Shown: piece after piece, positions 25,801-33,174 of the stretch
Layout of the letters: every line of letters begins with the position of its first letter
Position numbering within the stretch: position 1 is the stretch's first letter
Origin: Microbacterium sp. AZCO
Lineage (GTDB): Bacteria; Actinomycetota; Actinomycetes; Actinomycetales; Microbacteriaceae
Assembly: GCF_039614715.1 (NCBI RefSeq)
Contig: NZ_CP154857.1
Location: forward strand, 248,001 to 312,000
Direction: 5' to 3'
Length of the DNA stretch: 64,000 nt
Notes under the pieces: generated by a model
Database searches by the model: none
What the model was told of the DNA's origin: nothing
What the model saw: the letters and a program-made list of their open reading frames with translations, nothing else
Position numbers and translations under genes: made by a program

Positions 25801-26701
25801 GGTTCGCGCCGTCGGCGACTCCGCGGTGGGTGCCGCCGCTCGCGGCGCCCGTGCCGGCGATGGTCGAGGCGACGTGGGTGCCGTGCCCGTTCGGGTCCGA
25901 CGCCACGTCTTCGTCGGGCACGAAGCTCGTCGACTCGGGGAGCACGCGACCCGCGAGATCGGGGTGCGTGTCGTCATACCCCGTGTCGAGGACGGCCACG
26001 GTGACGCCGTCGCCCGTGTACCCCTCGGCCCAGGCCTCGGGTGCGTGGATCCACGGCACGCTCGAGTCGAGCGTCGCCTTCACCTTGCCGTCGAGGTGGA
26101 TGGCCTCGACGCCGCCGCCGAGGGATACGTCGGCGTCGAACGTCGCGGGGGCGGCCGTGAGCGCGGCCCACGTCGCCGCGGCATCCTTGTGATCCGCCTT
26201 GGCCGCGGCTCCGCCGATGCTCTCGAGCGGCACGCCGAGCTCGATGCCCGGCGCGGGGGCGCTGAACGTCGACGGCCCGGAGGCGAGCTCGAGGATGACG
26301 GGCGTCGCGTCGACGTGGGCGTCGTCGTAGCCGTACTCGATGAGCCGGGTGACGTTGAACAGGTCGCGGTCGACCACGTCGGCGGCGAGGTAGCGCTCCA
26401 CGCCCTCGGGGATGACGAGCAGGTCGCCGTCGACGGTCATGGTGCGGTATCCCGCCCCCGGCGTCACGGTGTCGACGTCGACGACCTGGCGACCGCCGGG
26501 GATCGTGGTGACGTGCACTCGGTCTCCGGTGATGAGGGTGACCGTGTGGTCCTCGCCGGCGGGCGCGGTGGTCGCCGCCCCCGCGGCCGGGGGTGCGGCG
26601 TTCGCGGGGGCGGCGAGTCCGAGGGACGCGGTGACCAGGGCCGCGCCGGTGACGGCGGCGACGGTGCGGGCGCGGCGGAAGACGGGGGGCTGCTGTGCCA
26701 T
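22886..26701 (-). CDS. Large secreted S8 (subtilisin-like) serine peptidase
   Basis: 1271-aa secreted protease. A Sec signal peptide (Arg-rich start, hydrophobic core, ANAAPPAAG cut region at about residues 1-40) is followed by a propeptide and the S8 domain at about 200-490. The triad is in AVLDTGYDDTHPDL (Asp), PNGHGTHVASTIAG (His) and MSGTSMATPHVSGAA (Ser); the oxyanion region is VVAAGNYGAP. A protease-associated domain lies near residues 800-900 (KVAFATASADLTPMQLAS), and beta-rich domains fill the rest. The ATG at 26701 begins the signal peptide; about 100 residues of upstream in-frame sequence are Arg-rich noise. It is divergent from a TrmB/LuxR-type regulator, a pairing frequent in actinobacteria. 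Confidence 0.94.
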   Translation of the reverse strand: MAQQPPVFRRARTVAAVTGAALVTASLGLAAPANAAPPAAGAATTAPAGEDHTVTLITGDRVHVTTIPGGRQVVDVDTVTPGAGYRTMTVDGDLLVIPEGVERYLAADVVDRDLFNVTRLIEYGYDDAHVDATPVILELASGPSTFSAPAPGIELGVPLESIGGAAAKADHKDAAATWAALTAAPATFDADVSLGGGVEAIHLDGKVKATLDSSVPWIHAPEAWAEGYTGDGVTVAVLDTGYDDTHPDLAGRVLPESTSFVPDEDVASDPNGHGTHVASTIAGTGAASGGTHRGVADGANLLVGKILDSTGEGQDSWVIAGMEWAAQRAPIVSMSIGSMTPSDGTDIMDTALDEIADETGTLFVVAAGNYGAPETIGSPGAARAALTVGSVDDPSGAMSWFTSQGPLTLSGAMKPDIAGPGNDVTAARSADSPGDGAYIAMSGTSMATPHVSGAAAIVKQQHPEYTAAQLRAALVSSTTDLGLTPYEAGTGVVDVAAAVDAQVVASGSGDFGLVSWGADLAPIARTIEYTNRGDAEVTVELTATLHDTTYEGSGADTASALSLDAQTLTIPAGESRSATITADPAAVTAGTQNTGALVASVDGTPVARTALGLLRESERYDLTLTATGFQGEPIDAQVAVFNVGDGSFDLVAVSGERTIRLPKGRWSVSTFAEIPRTADTLAAVYLGDPEVVLDRAKTVALDARATKKVSVDVGTKHLEQLVRRMDMSVTGFENGMLVPTVVDEMWAQPQKASADTGFDFSTRWRLVHERLSLAIGGTTLDTIPQSGAAPFDGTLKAAVVDVGAGSAQDFAAAEVAGKVAFATASADLTPMQLASNAAEAGAAMLVIANSADGEFSTWVGREDFVTNVPIPVAGISGAEGRAVSALLRKPQRAEAHGEPYSSEVWDLSRYVKGSVPTDLAYRPGKLARVDTTFYGDKGDVVGELRWDLKPTGKYGFGLSVGTQRGMQRTDWVDPSVGWYQEAFTVDGNWEIRDIPRTYQAGRRSTAEYFRPIVRPFVAEGYYAPARYSSNLAINLPSWADGGDVHHTGTMLEIYEAEPRATVTTDLYLDGQLVKSSPFTDVNYWETPDGSSDVRVVQTATHDGTILSSSIKTVSEWTFETNGTADDWSNRLLPMMQAYYDVGIDASGRAGVDRKKGAGVPFTLEVGHVAGAVGSAAVASTTLEARLAGGEWMPVPLTLTARDTSGPGDAPDGIFAAGRAYVAAYSAQLKAPDAGGWVDLRVTTADEAGNTLTQEIDRAVEIAAAKGAKPGH

Positions 26702-26778
26702 GGCGGGGAGGGACCTCTCGTGAAGCGTCCTTCCCACTGTCGCCGAGGACGGCTCTAGAGTGTTGGCGGAGAAACGCC

Positions 26779-27792
26779 ATGGCGTCGATCCGCCACTCAA
26801 CCGACGACGCGCAGGAGGCCGCGATGCTCGAGGCGCTCGGACTGAGCGAGGACCACTCCGCCGTCTACCGGATGCTGCTCGGTCTGCCGTCGGCCGATCT
26901 CGCGGGCATCGCGAGCGAGGCATCCATCTCGGTGGGAACCGCTCGTCGCGTCGTCGACGACCTGGAGGAGCTGGGACTGCTCGCGCGCCTCGCGTCGGCT
27001 CCCGACCGGATCGTGGCGTCGCCACCCGCCGTCGCGATGCTGCCGATCCTGCGCGAGCGCGAGCGCCAGCTCGCCGCCGGTCACCAGGCGCTCGTGCACC
27101 TCAGCGACCTGTACCGCGAGGGCGCGGCGCAGCGGGCCGCCCCCGACGTCGTCGAGGTGGTCTTCGGACCGGATGCCGTCGCACAGCGCCTGGGACAGCT
27201 GCAGGCGTCGGCCGAGGAGCAGGTGCGGGCCTTCGTGCTCGAGGATGTCGCGATCATGTCGGGCGCCGACAACGTCGAGGAGGACCGAGCGCTCGCCCGC
27301 GGCGTGCGCTACCGGGTCGTGGTCGAGGCGGGCGTCCTGGATCGCCCCGGCTACATCGATGCGGTGCGCGAGCTCGAGCCTCTCGGCGAGGAGGTCCGCG
27401 TGCTCCCGAGCCTGCCCACGCGGCTCTTCGTCGCCGACGAGTCGCACGCCCTCATCCCGATGTACTCACGCGGCGAGCGCCGCGTCGCAGGCGGCCTGCT
27501 CATCCACCCGAGCGGGCTGCTCGACCTCGTCATCGCGATGTTCGAGGAGGCCTGGAAGTCGGCGCCGACGCTGCTCGCGTCGCGGGGAGTCCTCCAGGAG
27601 CGGGGCGACGATCCGGTCGACACCGACCTCCTCGCGCTGCTGCTTCTGGGGTTGACGGATGCCGCGGCCGCGACGCAGCTCGGGATCTCGGTGCGCACCG
27701 TGCAGCGCCGCGTCGCCGACCTCATGGAGCGGGCGGGCGTCGCGACGCGCATCCAGCTCGGGGCCGAGGCCGTGCGCCGCGGCTGGGTCTGA
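26779..27792 (+). CDS. TrmB/LuxR-type transcriptional regulator
   Basis: 337-aa regulator with DNA-binding helices at both ends. The N-terminal winged helix (LGLSEDHSAVYRMLLGLPS, then ISVGTARRVVDDLEELGLL, residues about 20-75) is TrmB-like. The middle about 120-270 resembles the phospholipase-D-like effector fold of such regulators. The C-terminus is a LuxR-type helix-turn-helix (LLLLGLTDAAAATQLGIS then RTVQRRVADLMERAG, residues about 285-325). It is divergent from the large S8 protease with only 77 bases between starts, so control of that gene is likely. Confidence 0.88.
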   Translation: MASIRHSTDDAQEAAMLEALGLSEDHSAVYRMLLGLPSADLAGIASEASISVGTARRVVDDLEELGLLARLASAPDRIVASPPAVAMLPILRERERQLAAGHQALVHLSDLYREGAAQRAAPDVVEVVFGPDAVAQRLGQLQASAEEQVRAFVLEDVAIMSGADNVEEDRALARGVRYRVVVEAGVLDRPGYIDAVRELEPLGEEVRVLPSLPTRLFVADESHALIPMYSRGERRVAGGLLIHPSGLLDLVIAMFEEAWKSAPTLLASRGVLQERGDDPVDTDLLALLLLGLTDAAAATQLGISVRTVQRRVADLMERAGVATRIQLGAEAVRRGWV

Positions 27793-27883
27793 CGCGACCA
27801 GATCAGGAGAAGGAGCCGGAATCAGGAGGGATGCCTCGGATTGCGCCTGATTCGGGCGCTGCACCCTGATCGCGGAGCAGCCG

Positions 27884-28690
27884 TCAGTACGACGGGCGCT
27901 TGTCGTCGTTGCCGGCGGTGAGGGTGAATCGGGCCGCGAGGGTCTCGGAGCCGCGGGCGAGGAGGGCGACGTCGGCGCCGACGAGCACGAAGGTCGCGCC
28001 CGCTTCCAGATAGCGGTCGGCGACGGCGGGGTCGAAGGCGTTGACGCCGACGGGCTTGCCGGCTTTGCGGACGGCGTCGAACGTGCGCTTGACCGCGTCG
28101 ACGACGTCGGGATGGGTCTGCTCGCCGAGCACGCCCATCGACGCGGCGAGGTCGCTCGGGCCGACGAAGACGCCGTCCACGCCGTCGACCGCGGCGATCG
28201 CGGCCGCCTCCTCGACGCCGGCGGCGGTCTCGATCTGCACGAACAGCGAGACGTGCTCGTCGGCGTCGGCGAGATAGCCCTCGACGCGGTTCCAGCGCGC
28301 GCTGCGCGCCAGCGCCGACCCGACCCCGCGGGTGCCGCGTGGGGGATAGCGCACCGCGGCGACGGCCGCCTCGGCCTCCGCGGCGGACGAGATCATCGGC
28401 ACCAGCAGGTTCTGCGCGCCGAGGTCGAGCACCTGCTTGATCGTCACGACGTCGCCGATCGGCACGCGCACGACGGGGGTCACGGGATAGCCCGACACGG
28501 CGTGCAGCTGCGCGACGACGGATTCGAGGCCGTTGGGCGCGTGCTCCATGTCGATGAGCACCCAGTCCAGGCCCGCGCCCGCGCAGATCTCGGCGACCAA
28601 CGGCGAGCCGGTGCACACCCAGATCCCGGCCAGGGGACGGGATGCCTCGCCGAGAGCCTGGCGGAATGTCGGCGTCAGACGAAGCGGCAT
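27884..28690 (-). CDS. hpaI: HpaI-type 4-hydroxy-2-oxoheptanedioate aldolase
   Basis: 268-aa class II aldolase of the HpcH/HpaI family that splits 4-hydroxy-2-oxoheptane-1,7-dioate into pyruvate and succinate semialdehyde. Landmarks are WVLIDMEHAPNG near residues 42-53, VVRVPIGD, the arginine in RGVGSALARSARW, the metal glutamate in LFVQIETAAGVEEA, and DGVFVGPSDLAASMG. The ATG at 28690 overlaps the 3' end of hpaH by 16 bases. It is the last gene of the hpa operon and the last step of the pathway. Confidence 0.93.
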   Translation of the reverse strand: MPLRLTPTFRQALGEASRPLAGIWVCTGSPLVAEICAGAGLDWVLIDMEHAPNGLESVVAQLHAVSGYPVTPVVRVPIGDVVTIKQVLDLGAQNLLVPMISSAAEAEAAVAAVRYPPRGTRGVGSALARSARWNRVEGYLADADEHVSLFVQIETAAGVEEAAAIAAVDGVDGVFVGPSDLAASMGVLGEQTHPDVVDAVKRTFDAVRKAGKPVGVNAFDPAVADRYLEAGATFVLVGADVALLARGSETLAARFTLTAGNDDKRPSY

Positions 28691-29460
28691 GTGATGACTC
28701 CCATCGGTCCGTAGTCGCAGCGCACCTCGTCGCCGCGGCTCACCCACATCGGGCGTGTGAACGAGCCTGCCAGGATGATCTCACCCGCCTCGAGCCGCGC
28801 GCCGTGCTGGTGGAATTTGTTCGCCAGCCACGCCACGCCCGTCGCCGGGTGGCCGAGCACGCCGGCGGCGACGCCGGTCTCCTCGATCTCGCCGTTCTTG
28901 TAGAGAAGTCCCGGCACCCAGCGCAGGTCGATCTCGTCTGGGCGCTTGTGCACCGTGCCCAGGACTATCGCCCCGTAGGCGGCGTTGTCGCTGATCGTGT
29001 CGACGATCGTGCGGCCCTCGAGCTCGATGTGCGAGTTGAGCACCTCGAGCGCGGGCACGGCGTAGTCGATCGCCGCGAGCGCGTCGTCGAGCGTGCAGTC
29101 GGGGCCTTCGAGCGGCGTCTTCAGGACGAACGCGAGCTCGACCTCGATCCGCACGTTGGAGAAGTGGTCCACCGGGATCTCGGCGCCGGATTCGTAGACG
29201 GTGTCATCGAACATCACGCCGTAGTCCGGCTCGGTGATGCCCGTCGCCTGCTGCATCGCCTTCGACGTGAGCCCGATCTTGCGGCCGACCAGCGTGCGGC
29301 CCGCGGCGAGGTTCTTGTCCCGCCATACCCCCTGGATCGCGTACGAGTCCTCCACCGTCGCGTCCGGGTATCGCGCCGTGATCCGCGGGATCACGCTGTG
29401 GGCACGATCGGCTTCGGCGAGCTCGTCTGCGATCGCCGCGATCTGCTCGGATGACAGCAT
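28675..29460 (-). CDS. hpaH: 2-oxo-hept-4-ene-1,7-dioate hydratase
   Basis: 261-aa hydratase of the MhpD/HpaH family adding water to the 2-oxo-heptenedioate produced in meta-cleavage of homoprotocatechuate. Typical stretches are DSYAIQGVWRDKNLAAGR, LVGRKIGLTSKAMQQ, GVMFDDTVYESGAEIP, the metal site in VRIEVELAFVL, and GHPATGVAWLANKF near the C-terminus. Length is as in E. coli HpaH (267 aa). It overlaps hpaI downstream. A 15-bp inverted repeat separates it from hpaD. Confidence 0.95.
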   Translation of the reverse strand: MLSSEQIAAIADELAEADRAHSVIPRITARYPDATVEDSYAIQGVWRDKNLAAGRTLVGRKIGLTSKAMQQATGITEPDYGVMFDDTVYESGAEIPVDHFSNVRIEVELAFVLKTPLEGPDCTLDDALAAIDYAVPALEVLNSHIELEGRTIVDTISDNAAYGAIVLGTVHKRPDEIDLRWVPGLLYKNGEIEETGVAAGVLGHPATGVAWLANKFHQHGARLEAGEIILAGSFTRPMWVSRGDEVRCDYGPMGVITCRFV

Positions 29461-29490
29461 CCATTCCTCCTTGCGTGTGATGTGGCCCTC

Positions 29491-29544
29491 CGTGTCCCAC
29501 TTTCGACCGTTCCCGGCGCCTCAAGTGACCGAAAGTGGGACACG
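29491..29544. repeat. Perfect 15-bp inverted repeat between hpaD and hpaH
   Basis: CGTGTCCCACTTTCG at 29491-29505 is exactly complementary to 29530-29544, around a 24-base loop. A degenerate third copy (GTCGAAATCGGGACACG, about 29549-29565) follows. It may form a stem in the polycistronic hpa message, altering stability between dioxygenase and hydratase, or be a dispersed palindromic repeat. Confidence 0.75.
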
Positions 29545-29601
29545 CATGGTCGAAATCGGGACACGCGCCACCCCCCGGGGGCGGGAGGGGCGGATGCCGG
29601 A

Positions 29602-30762
29602 CTAGAGCTGGGCGCCGAGCTTGAACTCGCCCTGCTTCCAGGACGGCAGCTCGTCGGGGGTGTCATCGGGACGCGTGTACGAGAAGCCGTCCGCGCCGAT
29701 CGTGACGGCCATCTCCGACAAGTCGGTGCGGGCGACGACGGGCTGCGGGTTGCCGTCGAGGTCGAGGACGAGGGATGCCTCGGTGTACCACGACGGGACG
29801 ACGGGGTTGCCCCACCAGTCGCGGCGCTGGTTGTCGTGGACGTCCCACGTGACGACGGGGTTGTCGGGGTCGCCCGTGTAGTAGTCCTGCGTGTAGATCT
29901 CGACGCGGTGCCCGTCGGGGTCGCGCAGGTAGAGGTAGAACGCGTTCGACACGCCGTGGCGGCCGGGTCCGCGCTCGATCGCGTCCGAGCGACGGAGAGC
30001 CCCGAGCTTGTCGCAGATCGCGAGGATGTTGTGCTTCTCGTGCGTCGCGAAGGCGACGTGGTGCATCCGCGGACCGTCCCCGCCCGTCATCGCGGTGTCG
30101 TGCACGGTGGGCTTGCGGCGCATCCACGCGGCGTAGACCGTGCCCTCCTCGTCCTGAATGTCCTCTGTCACGCGAAAGCCGAGCGACTGCATGAAGTTGA
30201 CGGCGCGCGGCACGTCGGGCGTCACCTGGTTGAAGTGGTCGAGGCGGACGAGCTCGCCGGGCGTGTGCAGGTCGTACCGCCACGACAGCCGCTCGACGTG
30301 CTCGGTCTGGTGGAAGAACTCGTACGGGAAGCCGAGCGGATCGGTGACGCGCACCGAGTCGCCGATGCCCTTCGTGAAGCCGTCGGCGCGCCGCTCGATG
30401 CGGCATCCCAGCTCCTCGTAGAAGGCGACGGCCTTGTCGAGGTCTTCGGGGGTGCGCACGCGGTACGAGAAGGCGGCGACCGCGGCGATCGGGCCCTGCC
30501 GCAGCACGAGGTTGTGGTGGATGAACTCCTCCGTGGAACGGAGGTAGATCGTCTCGTCGTCCTCCTCGGTGACGTAGAGACCCAGCACGTCGACGTAGAA
30601 GACGCGGGATGCCGCGAGGTCGGTGACGACGAGCTCCATGTACGCGCACCGGAGGATGTCGGGCGGCGAGGCCTGCGGCGTCGGAATGGGGTTGTCGGAG
30701 TGGATCGGCGCCTCCTGCGAGACGTAGAAGCCGGAGGAGGTGAGGGTCTTGTCGTGGGTCAT
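29602..30762 (-). CDS. hpaD: Homoprotocatechuate 2,3-dioxygenase
   Basis: 386-aa extradiol ring-cleavage enzyme (vicinal oxygen chelate fold, two repeated modules) opening 3,4-dihydroxyphenylacetate to 5-carboxymethyl-2-hydroxymuconate semialdehyde. The metal ligands are H176 (LDHFNQVTPD), H235 (RMHHVAF) and E288 (GHRVEIYT); each is exactly 21 positions after the known ligands H155, H214 and E267 of the Brevibacterium/Arthrobacter enzymes, owing to a longer N-terminus. Actinobacterial members may use Fe(II) or Mn(II); sequence does not decide. It is preceded by hpaE and followed by hpaH on the same strand. Confidence 0.96.
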   Translation of the reverse strand: MTHDKTLTSSGFYVSQEAPIHSDNPIPTPQASPPDILRCAYMELVVTDLAASRVFYVDVLGLYVTEEDDETIYLRSTEEFIHHNLVLRQGPIAAVAAFSYRVRTPEDLDKAVAFYEELGCRIERRADGFTKGIGDSVRVTDPLGFPYEFFHQTEHVERLSWRYDLHTPGELVRLDHFNQVTPDVPRAVNFMQSLGFRVTEDIQDEEGTVYAAWMRRKPTVHDTAMTGGDGPRMHHVAFATHEKHNILAICDKLGALRRSDAIERGPGRHGVSNAFYLYLRDPDGHRVEIYTQDYYTGDPDNPVVTWDVHDNQRRDWWGNPVVPSWYTEASLVLDLDGNPQPVVARTDLSEMAVTIGADGFSYTRPDDTPDELPSWKQGEFKLGAQL

Positions 30763-30780
30763 GTCAGCGTCCTTGCTCTG

Positions 30781-30840
30781 CCGGTCCCTGAGCTCGTCGA
30801 GGGGTCGAACGTCGACGCTTCGACGAGCTCAGTGACCAGG
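30781..30840. repeat. Inverted pair of dispersed palindromic repeats
   Basis: CCGGTCCCTGAGCTCGTCGA (from 30781) and the inverted CTTCGACGAGCTCAGTGACC (about 30818-30837) face each other between hpaD and hpaE. Related single copies occur at about 18512, 30901, 33143, 39859 and 41291. Confidence 0.8.
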
Positions 30841-30863
30841 GTGATCGAAGTGGTCGGGAGGAC

Positions 30864-32447
30864 TCAGCGGGGGTCCGGGTCGTCGAGGTCGGTCGCAGAA
30901 CCGGTCCCTGAGCCTGTCGAAGGGTGGGCCTTGCCGAAGGTGGGGTTGTGCACCTCGCCGAGGGTGATGTGCACCGACTGCTGGTCGGTGTAGAAGTCGA
31001 TCGAGCGGTAGCCGCCCTCGTGCCCGAGGCCCGACGCCTTGACGCCGCCGAAGGGAGTCCGCAGGTCGCGGACGTTGTTCGAGTTGAGCCACACCATTCC
31101 GGCCTCGACGGCCTGCGAGAAGTTGTGCGCCCGCTTGAGGTCGTTCGTCCAGATGTACGCGGCGAGCCCGTACTTCGTGTTGTTGGCGAGCTCCAGCGCC
31201 TCCTCGTCGGAGTCGAAGGGCGTGATCGCGACGACGGGTCCGAAGATCTCCTCCTGGAAGATCCGCGCATCGGGCGCGACGTCGGCGAACACCGTCGGCT
31301 CGACGAAGTTGCCGGTCTCGAAGCCCTCCGGGCGTCCGCCGCCCGCGACGAGCCGCGCCTCGGACTTGCCGATCTCGATGTACGACACGACCTTGTCGTA
31401 GTGCTCGGGGTGCACGAGGGCCCCGACCTCGGTCGCCGGGTCGTGCGGGTAGCCGACGACGACGCGCTTCGCCTGCGCCGCATACTTCTCCACGAACTCG
31501 TCGTAGATGTCGCGCTCGACGAGGATCCGCGAACCCGCGGTGCACCGCTCGCCGTTGAGCGAGAAGACGCCGAAGATCGTCGCGTCGACGGCCGCGTCGA
31601 GGTCGGCGTCGGCGAAGACGACGGCGGGCGACTTGCCGCCGAGCTCCATCGAGAGGCCCTTGAGGAACGGCGCGGCGTTGCCGAAGATCAGCTGCCCCGT
31701 CGAGCTCTCGCCCGTGAACGAGATGAGCGGGACATCGGGATGCTTCACCAGCGCGTCGCCGGCATCCTCACCGAGCCCGTTCACGAGGTTGAAGACGCCC
31801 TTCGGCAGCCCGGCCTCCTCGAAGATGCCGGCCCACAGCGACGCTGACAGCGGCGTGAACTCGGCGGGCTTGAGGACGACGGTGTTGCCGGTCGCGAGCG
31901 CGGGGCCGAGCTTCCACGACTCGAGCATGAACGGCGTGTTCCACGGCGTGATGAGCCCGGCCACGCCGATCGGCTTGCGGTTGACGTAGTTGATCTGCCG
32001 GCCCGGCACCTTGTAGGTGTCGTCGGCCTGGGCGACGATCAGGTCCGCGAAGAACCGGAAGTTCTCGGCGGCGCGCCGGGCCTGCCCGAGCGCCTGCGTG
32101 ATCGGGAGGCCCGAGTCGAAGCTCTCGAGCTCGGCGAGCCGCGCGTCGCGGGACTCGACGATGTCGGCGATGCGGTGCAGGATGCGGGAGCGCTCGCGCG
32201 GCAGCATCCTGGGCCACGGTCCTTCGGTGAAGGCGCGCCGCGCCGCGGCGACGGCGCGGTCGATGTCGGCCTTCTTGCCCGCGGCTGCCTGCAGGTACAC
32301 CTCGTTCGAGACGGGGTCGAGCACGTCGAACGTGTCACCGTCGGCCGAGTCGACGAACTCGCCGTCGATGTAGTGCTGGATGCGGGTGGGCAGATCGGCG
32401 GGCACGTGGCGCTCTGCCGTCGCCGAGGCGGTGGTGGTGTCGGTCAT
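30864..32447 (-). CDS. hpaE: 5-carboxymethyl-2-hydroxymuconate semialdehyde dehydrogenase
   Basis: 527-aa NAD-dependent aldehyde dehydrogenase oxidising the ring-cleavage product. Domain order is standard: Rossmann region with ITPWNTPFMLESWKLGPAL and VLKPAEFTPLSA, glutamate base in SMELGGKSPAV near residue 270, catalytic cysteine in NGERCTAGSRILV near residue 305, and KASGLGHEGGYRSIDFYT near the end. The last 20 or so residues (PSTGSGTGSATDL) are encoded by a copy of a dispersed palindromic repeat at about 30901-30929 and are foreign to the family. It lies between the GntR gene and hpaD. Confidence 0.95.
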   Translation of the reverse strand: MTDTTTASATAERHVPADLPTRIQHYIDGEFVDSADGDTFDVLDPVSNEVYLQAAAGKKADIDRAVAAARRAFTEGPWPRMLPRERSRILHRIADIVESRDARLAELESFDSGLPITQALGQARRAAENFRFFADLIVAQADDTYKVPGRQINYVNRKPIGVAGLITPWNTPFMLESWKLGPALATGNTVVLKPAEFTPLSASLWAGIFEEAGLPKGVFNLVNGLGEDAGDALVKHPDVPLISFTGESSTGQLIFGNAAPFLKGLSMELGGKSPAVVFADADLDAAVDATIFGVFSLNGERCTAGSRILVERDIYDEFVEKYAAQAKRVVVGYPHDPATEVGALVHPEHYDKVVSYIEIGKSEARLVAGGGRPEGFETGNFVEPTVFADVAPDARIFQEEIFGPVVAITPFDSDEEALELANNTKYGLAAYIWTNDLKRAHNFSQAVEAGMVWLNSNNVRDLRTPFGGVKASGLGHEGGYRSIDFYTDQQSVHITLGEVHNPTFGKAHPSTGSGTGSATDLDDPDPR

Positions 32448-32472
32448 GGGTTCCTCCGGTTCGCGGGGGTGG

Positions 32473-33174
32473 TCAGAATGCAGGGAGGCCGAGAGCCTCG
32501 TCGGGGTGCTCGTGGATCATGTAGGCGTCGAGGGTCGCCGAGCGGTGGCGCCGGGCGGCTTTCTCGATCTCACCCAGGGGAGCCCCGTTCTCGATGAGTT
32601 GCAGGATGTTCTCGTGCTCGCGCACCGACTCGGCAGCCCGCCCGGGGACGAAGCTGAACGTCGAGTCGCGCAGGTGACCGAGCCGGGCCCACTCGGCCTG
32701 CACGAGGTCGAGCATGCGCGGGTTCGCCGTCTTGATGTAGAGCGCCGCGTGGAACTCCTGGTTGAGCCGCGTGAACGCGCGAGGGTCGAAGTGGTCGAGC
32801 GTCTCGACCATGAGCTCGTTGATCGCGCGCGCGGCACGGATGTCGTCGGCGGTCAGCCGGCGGGCCGCGAGTGCGGTGGCGGCGCCCTCGAGGATCGACA
32901 GGGTCTGCATGCTGAAGCGGTACTGCGTGTCGTCGACCATCGACACCCGCGCCCCGACGTTGCGCTCGAACATGACGAGCCCCTCCGCCTCGAGCTGACG
33001 GATCGCCTCGCGCACCGGCACGACGCTCATCTCGAGCTCGCCGGCGATAGCGCCGAGCACGAGCCGATAGCCGGGCGTGAACTCCTGGTTGGCGATGCGC
33101 TCCTTGATCCAGTGGTACGCGCGCTGCGACTTGCTCTGCTCTGATCCCTGAGCCGGTCGAAGAGTCGTGCTCAC
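32473..33174 (-). CDS. GntR/FCD regulator of the hpa cluster
   Basis: 233-aa regulator with an N-terminal GntR winged helix (about residues 20-80: HWIKERIANQEFTPGYRL, VVPVREAIRQLEAEGLV) and a helical FCD effector domain (about 95-220) with the metal-type residues in NQEFHAALY and REHENILQL. The first dozen residues (TTLRPAQGSEQ) come from a dispersed repeat copy at about 33143-33168, so the start may be recent. The GTG at 33174 overlaps the stop of the FAH-RraA gene. Probable ligand is a pathway intermediate; probable target is the dyad at 34791-34813. Confidence 0.9.
   Translation of the reverse strand: MSTTLRPAQGSEQSKSQRAYHWIKERIANQEFTPGYRLVLGAIAGELEMSVVPVREAIRQLEAEGLVMFERNVGARVSMVDDTQYRFSMQTLSILEGAATALAARRLTADDIRAARAINELMVETLDHFDPRAFTRLNQEFHAALYIKTANPRMLDLVQAEWARLGHLRDSTFSFVPGRAAESVREHENILQLIENGAPLGEIEKAARRHRSATLDAYMIHEHPDEALGLPAF

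Noticed and set aside
26702..27025. N-terminal extension of the large S8 protease
   Set aside because: It is Arg/Pro-rich without homology and would bury the clear signal peptide that starts at 26701.
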